From: Triglochin maritima
Lineage: Eukaryota > Streptophyta > Magnoliopsida > Alismatales > Juncaginaceae
DNA length: 64,000 nt
NCBI GenBank assembly: GCA_963682175.1
Contig: OY821772.1
Coordinates: 11,896,743 to 11,960,742 of the forward strand
Reading direction: 5' to 3'
Position 1 is the first letter of the stretch, and each line of letters opens with the position of its first letter. The notes beneath the pieces were generated by a model. The model was not told the origin of the DNA and did no database searches. It saw only the letters and a list, made by a program, of their open reading frames with translations. Positions 42,351-54,974 of the stretch are shown one piece after another. A program made the position numbers and the translations under genes.

Positions 42351-43561
42351 TGATGCATTGCATACATTGCATCATATGTCCTTCATTTAGATTAATTTTA
42401 TATCAATAAATGCTACTAAGGTATGTGTTTAGTCTTATTTACAGAATACAGGGACCTGAATGCAAATTACCCATATCCCGAGCATAAACACGTGCAAAGA
42501 GACTCATTTCTATCATAAAGACCAAGTCAAGATTATCGGGAGTCAAATGGAAGTTCATCCAAGCATAAAAGCATTCAAGACCTAATTACAAAAAGGACAA
42601 GGACTTAAGAACAAAATGAGGCAGGGACTTAATTGCAAAAAGCCAAGGACCTAATTGCAAATTACGAGTAGTTTTTATTATTATGGAGAAAGTCTAAAGA
42701 AAAATCAATGTGGATCTCCAAATATATAAAGAAATAAAGTCGGAGCTCAAAAGAAAGGAAAGAATCAATCCAGACGCGCAAAGGAGGATTAAATCATACC
42801 ATAAACACACAGCAAAAATCCGGATCCAATCAGAGCATATTGTGCGGTGATTTAGCCGCAAGTTACATGTATTGTGCGGCGATTCCGCCGCACCCCTGTC
42901 GATACGCGCCTCCGAATTTTGTCCAGTCATGGTGTGCCACGTGTACTTTCCTATTTCATATTAGGGTTACTTGTATCGGCTATAAATAGCCTCGAAACGA
43001 TGTTGTGAGGGTCCTTAGCTTATGTTCTAGTTTTTATTCCTTAGTTTAGTAATAAATTTCTGTTGTTTTATTTCTTGTTTTTAGTTTTCTTTTGTAATTC
43101 ATCTAGGACCCCTTCTCATTCCTCCCATCCATGAGTTTCTAACACTTTCCAAAGGGTGGGGGTGACGGATTTAGGGTGAAGAGAAGAAGAATAAAGTTAT
43201 TATTTTAAGTTCGTGTTAGTATATTTTGATTACTTGAGTTTGTGTTAAATCATTTATCATGTAATGCTTTATAATTAATATGATTTATTATAAGTTTCAG
43301 AATTCTCTAATCTAAACCCGACATCTAAACCTCCACCCAACGGATTTCACCATCTTTGCTTTATTTTTAATTTGTTTTTGTTGTTCGTGCTTTAGATAAT
43401 TAAAAAACCAAAAATCTCAAAACCAAACTTATTTCTCTCCCTTTCTTCCCCTTAATCGAAAATCACAATAATAACAAGATCTCTCCCTCCTTGTGTTCGA
43501 CCCGTATTTGCCACGTCTTCATTGACGTCGTGCACTTGCGATATAAATAAAATTCTCATCA
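42351..43561 (+). mobile_element. 5' LTR of a Ty3/gypsy element
   Basis: Starts TGATGCATTG and ends CTCATCA, giving TGATG/CATCA inverted ends, 1211 bp. It is directly followed by a primer binding site at 43568-43585 and, 1.3 kb on, by gag. A TATA-like GGCTATAAATAGCC lies near 42978. It is inserted in the TGTAAC-family LTR. The 3' LTR is not in the window. Confidence 0.85.
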
Positions 43562-43567
43562 AGTTTT

Positions 43568-43585
43568 TGGCGCTGTTGCCGGGGA
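43568..43585 (+). promoter_or_regulatory. Primer binding site, tRNA-Asp type
   Basis: TGGCGCTGTTGCCGGGGA is complementary to the 3' end of plant tRNA-Asp (usual form TGGCGCCGTTGCCGGGGA) with one C-to-T change. It sits 6 bp after the LTR, as expected. tRNA-Asp priming is typical of Athila-type and related Ty3/gypsy elements. Confidence 0.88.
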
Positions 43586-44846
43586 GGCGACACAGATTTT
43601 GTTTATTGTTGTGTTTTCGATTCTATTCTGTTTATCTTGTGCGCGATCTAAGTACTTGGATTTGTGTTTCAGGAGACAACAGAGTGCGCGGTGAAATCTG
43701 AGCGCAGTCGGAGCAAGCAGGGCGGCGAAATCGCCGCATAGCAAGCACAAGCTGCGACGGATCCGCCGCACAAGTGAAGCATCTGGGCTTCAAATTTTTT
43801 CTGGGGTTTCTCCATCTCTGGGTGAACGCGTAGAGCATCTAGAAATTGTCGAGAGCGGGCGGCGAACCCGACTGAGCATTGCGTAGGTAACATTTGTTGC
43901 CTTTTTCCTCGTAATTTCTAGTTTCAGAAAATTTCCTTTTCGTAGAATTGCACGTGTTAGGATCAAATTCCATAATTGGCAATAATTCAACTCTGACCTA
44001 AAAATTGGCAAAATTAGAAGGACTTAGTGCATGCATCATATAATGTTTTGTTTGCATTATTCTTGCAAATTATTTTTATTGTTGAAGAGTGCTGGAGGCA
44101 AGGTACGTATCGCGTTTTAACGATTACATTTAAGCATATAATTTAGTTTGCATACAACCTTGCAATTGCTCCCCATTAAAAGACCAATGTTTGACTATCT
44201 TTGTTAGATTTAAGTTAAACTATCTTAAGGGCAACTCCGTAGGAAAAGATACGGTGGGGATTTCATCACCCTTCCGTGGCCCACAAATCACAATCCTAAA
44301 GTGTCACCCAAGCTTTAAAATTAAAATCAATTAGACATTGGCCCCTAAGGACTCAGACTCAATTAAGGAGAAGATTGGTTTGACTTGCTATGACTTGAAG
44401 CTGATTGAATTTAATTTGGTGTCTAGAAAGTGTTTTTGTGTTGACGAAAGTCTTCCAAGCGAAGTGTTGTCTAATTGGCACCGACTCTGTCGGAAGCGCC
44501 CCCACTAGCTATACACTGTCTGGCCAAGTTGGTTTGATTAGTGAGAGAGGTGAATCAAGCAAATCAATTTGACTCAACCAGTTAGGAGTCGTCTAGATTT
44601 AAGCGACACTAGGTCTAGGATTGTCTGAACCGTGCGTGCTTAGGAAATTTCTGACCGACCCTCTTTTCTATCTTTAGAGTTAAGTTTCCCTTCTCATCTG
44701 AGTCTTCTTTCTCTTCTCACCTCAATTCTCTAGATTAGGATTCCTTTCTCATCTTTCCCCCTTCTATTGTTTGTTTCCATTTTTGAAAAAAAAAATAAAA
44801 AAAACGAAAAAAAATTGTAATTAATTCTTGAAATTAAATTTCGAAT
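43586..44846 (+). other. Ty3/gypsy leader before gag
   Basis: Untranslated leader between the primer site and gag. No gene is seen. It includes a short poly-A/AAAAAC stretch near 44787-44815. Confidence 0.5.
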
Positions 44847-45460
44847 TTGAATTCAAAAATTGATTCAACCCGGTGCACTCAGATTTGGGTTCGGGATTTG
44901 AGCAATCGACTCTCACGAGTTCATCTAGATTCCAGTCTGGAGCTTAGCCCCAATCCATCTGCTGCACCACCTCACCCGGATCCAATGGGTGAGAATGTTG
45001 TGAACCCGCCCATAACTCTGAGGGATCGATGCTACCCAGCGATGGCTGCTCAGCCATCGTGCATCGTTATGCCCACCATCTAGGGTCACGACTTCGAACT
45101 TAAGGCACAATACATGAGTATGTTGCCTAAGTTCACCTCTAAGGAAGACCCTTATCTCTTCCTTAGAGAATTTGAGGAAATCTGCTCTCTTATGCAATAC
45201 CAGCATATTTCTGAGGAGGCAGTGCGTCTGAAATTCGTGCCTCTAGCATTGAAAGACGACGCTAAGAAATGGCTATATAGTCTAGCCGAAAGATCTATTA
45301 GGAGTTGGGCTGAGTTTGTTCAAGTATTCCTGAAAAAATATTTCCCCAACCATAAGACTATGGGGATTAGGAATGAAATTGTTAAATTCGTTTAGTCTGA
45401 GAGCGAGCCGTTCTATTCCTATTTGGAAAGATTTAAAAGTGTGCTGATCCAATGCCTTCA
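44847..45460 (+). pseudogene. gag: Ty3/gypsy gag, two stops, truncated
   Basis: One continuous reading frame carries a plant Ty3/gypsy gag (Retrotrans_gag type): AAQPSCIVMPTI, then FELKAQYMSMLPKF, DPYLFLREFEEICSLM, LKFVPLALKDDAKKWLYSL, SWAEFVQVFLKKYFPNHKT, IRNEIVKF and EPFYSYLERFKSVLIQC. In-frame TAG codons at 45081-45083 and 45393-45395 break it; CAG (Gln) is plausible at both places, so each could be a C-to-T change. The frame ends abruptly near 45460 at the junction with the second copy of the 18.5-kb segment, so nucleocapsid, protease and pol are absent. Gag forms the particle that packages element RNA. Clade (Athila/Tat-like) is inferred from the tRNA-Asp primer site. Confidence 0.85.
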
Positions 45461-47780
45461 TCTTATTTCTCTCTTCCTCCTCCGCCTCCCTCTTATTTCT
45501 CTCTTCCTCCTCCCTCTCTTCCCTCTCCTCCGCCTCCCTCTTATTTCTCTCTTCCTCCTCCCTCTTTTCCCTCTCTTCCCTCTCCTCCGCCTCCCTCTTA
45601 TTTCTCTCTTCCTCCTCCCTCTTTTCCCTCTCTTCCTCCTCCGCCTCCCTCTTATTTCTCTCTTCCTCCTCCCTCTCTTCCCTCTCTTCCCTCTCCTCCG
45701 CCTCCCTCTTATTTCTCTCTTCCTCCTCCCTCTTTTCCCTCTCTTCCTCCTCCCCACGGACTCTCAGCTCACGACACTCTTCTTGAGAGATCCGCAGTTC
45801 TTCCTCCAGGTTGTTAATTTTAACGGTCGCCTCCCTAAGTGCTGCTTCGGCTCGCAGCCATTTCGTCTTCACCTCACTAAGTTCCAACTCTTGTAGCAGT
45901 GGGTCACATGGAATGCTGCATTCACTGAGTTGTATCCTTGGTAGAGTGGATGTTGAAGGTGTTTCCTTCGAGGCGACCGTTGCTTCTGCAGGAGTTGAAG
46001 GTGTTTCCTTCGCTGCGGGAGTTGCTGCTGCAGGAGGAAATTGATCCTCTGACAACAGTGAATGCTCCCGTGCACTGAGTTTTGGGGTGCCCTTCAACTC
46101 AAATTGGCCCGAGTATATCGGGGACAAGTTGATGCCTCGATCTTCCCATTTTCTAAGGATTTGGCGTCTGCTAAACATTTCGGTCCAACACTTGAACCGT
46201 GGAAATGCTGACCGGGGATCCCCCAATTTGAACTTCTCGCAAAGCCACACCTGAAAACAGGAATAAGTTAAAAAACAGAAACATAACATCCCCAGGACAG
46301 TCTCATAACGTTAATCAGAAAGACCAAACACTAATTCCGGACAGACACAACTCTTATTCCGGACAGACACAACTCTTATTCCGGACAGACACAACTCTTA
46401 TTCCGGACAGACAAAGACGTATTCCGGACATACAAATTACTTATTCCGGACAGACACAAGACGTATTCCGGACACATACAGGACTATTCCGGACTGGCAA
46501 CACACTTATTCCGGACAGGCAACACACTTATTCCGGACAGAGACAACACTATTGAGGACAGACACAAAACTTATCCCGGACAGACACAAGACTTATTCCG
46601 GACAGAGACAACACTATTCAGGACAGACACAAGACTTATCCCGGACAGACACAAGACGTATTCCGGACAGACAAGACAATCATTCCAGACACATACAGGA
46701 CTATTCCGGACAGGCAACACACTTATTCCGGACATAAACCAACACTACTCCGGACTGACACAACACTCATTCCGGACAACCACAAGACACTTATTCCGGA
46801 AAACCTCAAGACACTTTTTCCGGACAGAGACAACACTATTCAGGACAGACAGAAGACGTATTCCGGACAGACACAAGACGTATTCCGGACAAGCAAGACA
46901 GTCATTTCGGACACATACAGGACTATTCCGGACAGGCAACACACTTATTCCGGACATAAACCGACACTATTCCGGACTGACACAACACTCATTCCGGACC
47001 AAGATGCTTACTTGTAATACGGCAACGCAACCAGACACGTAGCCCTGCTTCATAGAGAAGTTCGCTGACGATCTCCTCCTCGAGAGGTCCCGTTGGGCTT
47101 CCTCCAGGCCTTCAACCAAGAAAGTGTGAACCGCATTTGCCCACGCATATCTCTTGAGGCGCTTGAGGTTCTTAAGGTGTTTCGTGTACCACGCTTTAGT
47201 TCGCAGTGATCCATCGAAGAACAAAAAATGATTGAAAATCATAGAAATAAGGAGTCGGACGTGCTCCTCCTCCTCGCCCATCTTGCTCGTGGCGGTAAGA
47301 TGACCCAGTAGCTGGGTGTTGTTGAGGTTAACCCCGTCACGTTTCGCTACGTACATGGCATCCATATCCACTCTCTGCCCATGTACTCTTAGTCCAAGTA
47401 GAAGGGCGACATCTTCTACCGTAAATGGGACCACCCCAGTGGTTATTCTCAGACCGACTTCATTGGCGTCGAAGTGTTCGACGAACCAACCCAGTATCTC
47501 GTTGTCAGTTGTGACGTGAGGAAAGCTGAGGAAGTGACCGAAAGGCGTCCGTTGGAAGACATTTTTCTCCTCCTCCTTCATCCGGTCGAACTGCTTGTGA
47601 AGGGCCGCGAAACCGCACTTGGTTTCGCGGAAGTAGTACGTGCTTCCCTTAAACCACACAAAAAAATTGTTAGAGGCCAATAATGAACCTTAAAATGAAC
47701 CAGAAAGAACATGGTTGACAAAACACCTGCGCGGCTACAATTTCAGGAGCAATGGAGGTTTCAGGTAGAGAAGGATCCAT
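45461..47780 (-). pseudogene. Truncated copy of the Ulp1-domain gene
   Basis: Exons at 47780-47727 and 47647-47012 and the start of exon 3 (from 46250) are kept, with the same splice sites as the full gene at 20598-24209. Exon 3 runs into a shortened 19-aa repeat and then, at about 45461, into the antisense of gag, so the peptidase domain is lost. The fused frame would end at 45282 after about 60 foreign residues. Three coding changes relative to the first copy were noticed upstream (among them Ala to Thr and Asp to Asn in exon 2). Confidence 0.85.
46332..47000 (+). repeat. 22-bp CCGG-repeat array, second copy
   Basis: Duplicate of array 4 in the same intron, with one substitution noticed (CCGGGC to CCGGAC in the first unit). 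Confidence 0.95.
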
Positions 47781-48140
47781 TTTCGCCTTGTCTTGGTTTT
47801 CGTTACTGGAATGGAAAGGTTTTGGAGCAATGAAGGTTTTGGATGAGCGTATGGAAAGGAACTCCGGGTGAAATGGGGAAAGTTACTCGAATGCTGTACC
47901 GCCGCTACTGATGTACGTGAAGTCGAACCGTCTAATCGTGATTTAGGGAAATGAACCGTCGCACGGAAATGAACCGTCGCACCCAACAAATCGTGATTTA
48001 GGGAAATGAACCGTCGCACCCAACAATTCGTATACATTTCCCCGCGCAGAGGTTTTGGTTGACTGGACGCACACCTGGCAGCTGACGTGTTATTCCACGT
48101 AGGACGCGTCACGGACGCTCGCGTCCGTATATAACTACTC

Positions 48141-48149
48141 TTAGTAGAT
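48141..48149. repeat. Right MULE border nonamer, second copy
   Basis: TTAGTAGAT, duplicate of 24570-24578. The left border is not part of this copy. Confidence 0.5.
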
Positions 48150-49867
48150 TTGCGTGAAGAATCTTTGGTTTGGTCCCTCCCGCGTTGGAGTTCTCGCCTC
48201 TCTCTCCCGCGCGTGGTTAGCTGGTGGTGTTGTTGGGACGCGGTTAGATGGAGTTTGACGCTTCTCGGAAAGAGCGTGCAAGTATGTATTGTTCGGTGGA
48301 TTAACATTCCTCGATCGTTGTCTTCAAAACCCCTATTCGAAACAATTTGGGATTATTCCATGAGGAAACTTTGTGGATTATAGTTATAATGTCGTATTGA
48401 CCAACTTAGGTGTTACTAATCTAGATTAAACCTTCTATTTTAGGTAACTTCAGTTTGCTGTTTAGTTATTTTTAAATGTGTATGGTAAATGCACCTTTTT
48501 TGGTTTAACTTGGGTTTGAGATTCAAATGTTTATGGTTGAGTATGAAAGGATCAGAGGTTACAACGGAGTTCTTTTGCTTCTGAATTTGTGTTATTTTTC
48601 ATATAAGGTTGTAGGATTTAATTTGGATGTGTATTCGTGTTAATTTGTTATGTCGTGCCTGTTTTCATTTCTGAGGTTTGCTAATTTTGCCTTCGGAATT
48701 AAGCTACCAAAAGGATTCCTATAACCACGACATTAGATTTTGTTAAATAAATGGTGTTTGGATGGATTAAGCATATAACCCGCTTTGCACGGTTCTTCTC
48801 AAGCAAAATATAAGCTGAGGGAAAAAGAAAACGACGTGAGTGGATTTGCTAAAACCCAAGGGGAAGAAAATAACATGGTTTTAAACTCTATGTCTAATTT
48901 TTAACTGCTTCTGAACTAATCTTATATATACATAAATTGTATGTCATTGGAAACCATGATTTTAGAAACCGTGAGTCGATTTTAGCTATAATGTACTATT
49001 GACCAACTTAAGTGATATTAATATTCTTGATTAATCATTAAACTTGTTATTTAATTAATTTCAAAAAGTAAAAGACATTTGAATTTTATAAGTTAGACTC
49101 CTAACTGTACTGACCACATGTCCCCCGGGACGTAGTCAAATGGTTGGGGTGAGTGGTTCATTCACCTCCGGAAGCAAATTTGAACCTCCCTAGACACGTC
49201 AAACGTCCCGGTATAAAAGGTGTGGATCACCCACAGTTTAGAGCCGCAGCCCACCTAACTCACAGTGAGAGCATATGTCGGTGAAATTTGGGTTATAAAA
49301 AAAATTACGGTTGGAGGGTTGTACTTGTTCATGTCTTGGAACGTTGAGGGGTTGTTAGATGAGTATATTTAGAAACAAGACTTAAATTTGATTGATTTCT
49401 ATCGTTTATCTTTTGCAGTAATTAGGAATTGGCTAAGACAAAATGCAGTTACGTACTCCTCGTAATAACTTATAGTGGTCTGGAGGACCAACTTGTGTTT
49501 GTAATTAGTGCTTGGTACTTCGGTGCAAGGAGAAAAAAATACACATTTTGGGATGAATTTTTGTATACAAATTTACATTTTACGTATATATCAATTTATG
49601 AAATCATGGATGGATTAATGTTGTCATGTTAGTTAATTTTTAATGTACATAATGTGGTTATAAATAGTTATGGCTTCTTATTTATCTAGTTATGGTTATA
49701 TATAGTTAAGGCTCCTATGTATATATTATATATGTGTATATTTTGGCAGTAAGGGATATATATTATAGGGTTGACAACTTATATTGTTGGGCCATTAAAT
49801 TATTTTTCCTGTTTTCACTGCCTTATTAGTTAAACAAACATGTGTGCTGAACAATTGGATTTACAGT
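48150..49867. other. Spacer, second copy; SINE-like at 49122
   Basis: Duplicate of 24579-26296, with the tRNA-like stretch at about 49122-49304. No gene. Confidence 0.4.
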
Positions 49868-51110
49868 TTTAGGATGATGAAGACCTAGAGGATGTGCTTT
49901 GTTCCGTTGTGAAGAGTGTACAAGAGTATGTCAACAGATATGTAGTCAAAACTAAGGTGCACGCAACACCTTGTACCAGACAATAGAGGACTGAAGATTT
50001 ACTTACCGGTCACTACCGAGTATTCTTGGATAGTTGTCGGATGATGCCTACCGTACTCGTTAATTTATGTAATATTTTTTAAGGAACAAGGATTTCTAAC
50101 ACCAACTAGAAGCGTAACCGTCGAAGAACAGATGCATATTTTCTTGAATGCCTTAGGCCATGGTCATGTCAACCAAGCATTGCAACAATACTTTCAACAC
50201 TCAGGCGAAACAATTAGTCGTCACATAAATCATGTTCTTAGAGCAACTGCTATTTGGTCATGTGACATGATCAAACCGAAAGACGACCAAAATGCAATTT
50301 CTGATCACATATTGCATCACCATGGTGGCAAGTATTTTCCCTATTTCAAAGATTGCATTGGTACCTTAGATGATACACATATTCACGTGTCCGTTCCAAA
50401 AGCAAAACAACTTATGTACCGGTCCGGTCACCAACCAAAGTACACCATGCAAAATGTTTTAGGAGTGTGTGACTTCCGAATGTGATCCATTTTCTTGTCG
50501 ACCAGTTGGGAAGGTAGTGCACACGACAATAGGGTGCTCAACCATGCTATTTACGAGTCTGACTGCTTCCCGATGCCCCTACCTGGTAATTGCAGATAAC
50601 ATCCTGCCTTCCTAAGTGCATGCGTTGATAATTTATAACTTACAGTAATAGTTATTTGTACTGACATATATATATATATTACATGGTGGACTCTAGGTAT
50701 CCCAGCAAACACAGGTTCCTAGTGCCGTATCGGAACACACGTTTTCATCTTTTGGAATTTCAGTCAAGCCAACCCCAAGGGGAGGAGGAGATTTTAATAG
50801 TACGCACTCCTTCTTAAGGAATGTCATCGAGAGGCGTTTGGGGTATTTTTTGAAAAAGAGATGGTGTATGTTAAATATCCTGGGCCCCTACTCACTCGAG
50901 GACCAAGCGATGCTTGTAGCAGCTGCAATGCGGTTGTATAATTTCATCATTGATCACAACAACGACCCACTAACTGTGGAGTTCGATGCCGAAGACACAA
51001 TCCCTATCAATTCTAATAACGGTGGTCAAACAATAGGACGAAACGATAATGATATGGGGGTACTCCGCAACCACATTCAAGATGCGATTGCCGCGAGTAG
51101 AGGGTTGTAA
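49868..51110 (+). pseudogene. PIF/Harbinger transposase remnant, second copy
   Basis: Duplicate of 26297-27539 with the same TGA in place of arginine (50483-50485) and the same frameshift. The disabling changes are shared, so they predate the duplication. Confidence 0.8.
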
Positions 51111-51369
51111 TGTCATATGTTATTGTTTTGTTTTTTTTTGCTAGAAACTACTTATAGTACGTCAAGTATTTTGTTTATTGTAATGTGACACTTTGATAAC
51201 TGGATTGTTGGATGACCACTCCTTAAAATTTGTATTGTCAGATTTGTTACTTCTATATATCAACCATGTTAATGTTACTTCTATTTATCAATCATGTTAA
51301 TGCTTGCATTTATCGATATTTAATTCTTAATTACAATCTTTTTCAATCTAAATCACCAACCTGGTACAT

Positions 51370-52571
51370 TGGTGAAGGAATGGGAACTCCTCCATCAATG
51401 AACGATGAAGAATCTTGGATGACTGAGTTACAACTGCAGCCACTTCAACCTTCATTGCCAAACCCAGAGGCTTGGAATGCGATACCCACTCCTTCCACTA
51501 ATCCAGTAGCCAATTTGGTTCGTTCAACCACACTTCTTTTGAATCTCCACAACTGACGCCTACTGAAGACATTGGGGGTCGAAGTTGTGATGGAAAGACA
51601 ACTAAGAAGAAAATTAATGCATATGGGAAGCAAAACAAGGCCCATTGGTCTTCTTCCCACCACAGGACTTGGGTTATGTTGTGTTTGGATGAGATTCATG
51701 CCGGTAACAAGGTTAACAATGTCCTAATCAATAAGGGGAAGAAAAACTTAGAAGAAAATTTCTTCAAAGTAACTGGCACGCACTATACTTGGGCGTAACA
51801 CAAGAACCACTAGGATAAAATCAAAAAAGCTTACCACAATTGGCAATGGTTGAAGAAGCAAACAATCATTGAATGGAATGACGAGAAGAAGATTTTCATT
51901 GCATATGAGGAATGGTGGGCAGCCGTAGCTAAGGTAGTACAAGAACGTCCATTCCAATTTCACATTTTGTTGTTGTGAGTCCTAACACTTCCTATTGATG
52001 TGTTGTTCAACGGCAAAAACGAGATAAGGTGGAGAGATTTAAAAACTAAGGATTTAAGTTTGAGGACGAACTTTGTGTAATATTTGGTGAACATATGTCT
52101 GACGGAGATAGAAACTTCATACTTGGACAACCTGGATTGAAGCAAAAACTCACAGCTGGGACGTCTACCTCCTCCCACGTTAGTGGCATCGACGACCATG
52201 AAGCTGAAGACACAACCCAGTCAGATGAGGGGAAAAATGAGGACTCAACAATCCACCATTCTAGCGAAAGTGGTAGTGTGAAGCCAAAAAAAATTAAACT
52301 GGCGCCTACAACTACTACAATAACGTCGAAGCTGAGTTGCATTCAAGAGGAAGTATCAATTATTAGGTTCTTACGGGAGGATGGAAGTGAAACCTAGAAG
52401 AAATATAATGTGGAGTTGTGTGTACAACTGCTGAAGGAGTGTGGTGTGAAACCAGGTACAAGAGACTGGGGGAGAATGTGTCAGACATTCAAAAACTTAA
52501 CGACACGACAAACATTTGTGCTTGCTTGCGAGAGTCGTAGGTTTTGGCTTCAGGAAGAGATTAAGGAGTAA
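51370..52571 (+). pseudogene. Harbinger ORF1-like Myb remnant, second copy
   Basis: Duplicate of 27800-29001 with the same two stops in the Myb/SANT-like domain. Confidence 0.65.
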
Positions 52572-54974
52572 CATATTTAACCAAGTTTATTTGAACTAGT
52601 TCTTAGAATAATTTGGAATAAAACCTTTTAATCCTCCGTTGGTAAAAATTATGCGAGTTGTTTTATTGTTACTGTAATGACATGGGGTAACTAGTAGTAC
52701 TTGTTATTGTTTTATTGTAATGAGATTGGCTAGCAAGTAGTAACATATCAATCCTACGTAAGTTGACCAATTTGCTTTAGGACTTTCCATTCATTTCGTG
52801 CAGTTTGGTGAATGGCAGATTTATTGCAATTTTTTGTAGGTGAATGGTTGGTTGTTAATCAGAAGAATGGATGGCTGGTTCTGCTTCAAAGTATGGATGG
52901 TCCAGTGCAAAACAAAACACCAATATCAGAGTAAGTATGCATATATGAAAGTTTAGTTTAGCTAATGCATATATCACCCATATATCACCATGACACTTGA
53001 TGTTGCTTAATTGTGGTATTGGTTTGATGGAGTTCCAAGGTTTGACTCCCACTGCCAAATTAAGGTTTCAGATCAAGTATTGGTGTTGCTTAATTTAGTA
53101 TGTTTTTTTGACTTGATTGAAAATTTGAAGAATGTGAGCTCCCTCCGTGACTGCAGTTGGCTTAAAGATTGCAAGGGAATGGATGTTGTTGTTGAGCCTC
53201 GAGTGAAGTTTGAACTACCACAAGATGGATACTTGAACATTTAGGAATTTCATGACGTGCCTCTATATGCATGTAAAATCATCATATGATTTGTGTTGAG
53301 TCTTGGTATTATTATTTACGTACATCTTCATTTAATAGACTTGGTTCATGTAATCTGGTTGACGTGTGGAATGCTTTCAAAAAGACAAAAAATGCTTATG
53401 CATGTAAAGCTTGGGTGCTGTATAGCTTCGGTTGAATCTATTTAACAGAAAAATTGCTTATGCATGTAAAGCTTGGGTATGTAAAGCCAATTCCTGCAAA
53501 TTTATATATTCCTTCAACTTGTTTCTAAATGAGAACAAGAAATAAATAGTTTCTGAAATAGTTTTGAAATCAGATTTAACACTATTCGAAGTTGAAACAG
53601 CTCCTAGCAATTACAATCGACACACCAAGATGGCAAATTAGGAATGCATTAAACTGTTGAACTTCAACGGGATTACAACTACATAATTTACATCTATCAT
53701 AGCAGTTACGATGAGTTTGTGATTACATTACTTGTCCGCAACCAAAAGACCAAAAAACTGAACTGCACTTCGGCAAAACACAACAACCATCAAACCAAAA
53801 CCAATTACTTCAATATTTGTCCTCCTGCCACCCGACCAACCTCCCAAAAATTTCTAACTTTAACACTCCACCTACACACCGCTTCCGTGGTAGGAGGCGT
53901 TGGTACTAAATGGGAGGACCACCCGAAGAGACCTAACATTATGAACTGGACCGGGTCTGGATCGTTCAAATTGTTGAGCAATGCAAATGCTCCCGCACTT
54001 GATGCATAAGTTCTCCTTGAATCCCATTTTCCTCTTCCTCTTCTTGGTTGATGGCTGACCTAATGCATTCAAGGTAAACTTAGTTTTGAAAATTATATTT
54101 TGCAAATCATATATAAGGTTTGAAGACCGCCTGGAATTCGTGGACATGGTAATGTAATAGAGTGTTACATTAGTCTCTTACACTCCAAGTTTTGAAAATT
54201 TCAGAATTCATAGACATAGAAAACCAACACATCTTCTAAAAGCTAACATGATAAACTATGTCAAGATACAACCCCTAGATTTAGTCACCACTTCAGTCGA
54301 CGCATGTCAAGCTTGTTGGAAAATGTCTTCTTCCATTCCTTCCTCTACCTCACGAGTGGCCATATCTCAGCGCCCTTGCTTTCTAATTCCTCTTCCTCAA
54401 GCCTAGTCAATTCATGGTCTGCAAGCATCTCCTCAAAGGATGGGTGGGAGTTGGATGCCCAAGCAGTGATGCGCAGGTTGTAAGGTCATCCAAAAATTCC
54501 ACATATCGATTTAGTTCAAAACCAACCCAAAAATATTAACATCCAACAATAGAATAATCACAATACTCTTGTTCAAAACACATTCTTCATATTTATGTTG
54601 ATAGACCCTCAATCTTATAGGTTAATACAATACATTTTTAAACAAATTCACCCCCAAATGAGTCAGACCAACTATGAAGTCCCAAACCCGTTATTTGAGC
54701 AACTTAAATGTCATATGAACAATTATTAAATGAAACAACACCTATCAAAATGATGTAGTTTAACTTAAACTTCCTGTGAAGTTTCCTTACATTGATCTCT
54801 TCCTGTTTTTACCTTTTACTATGACTTACATGTTTCAATGTAACTTCCTGGTGATAGGATGTGTTGCGTATCTGCTGCCTGGGTGATTTGTTACCTGTCC
54901 ATTTTTATTGTGTCAAAGATCATGTTGTTTTTTGGCATGGACTATATCAAATGGTTATTTAAGGATAATGTTGA
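52572..54974. other. AT-rich spacer, second copy, no gene
   Basis: Duplicate of 29002-31404; nothing further recognised. Confidence 0.4.
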
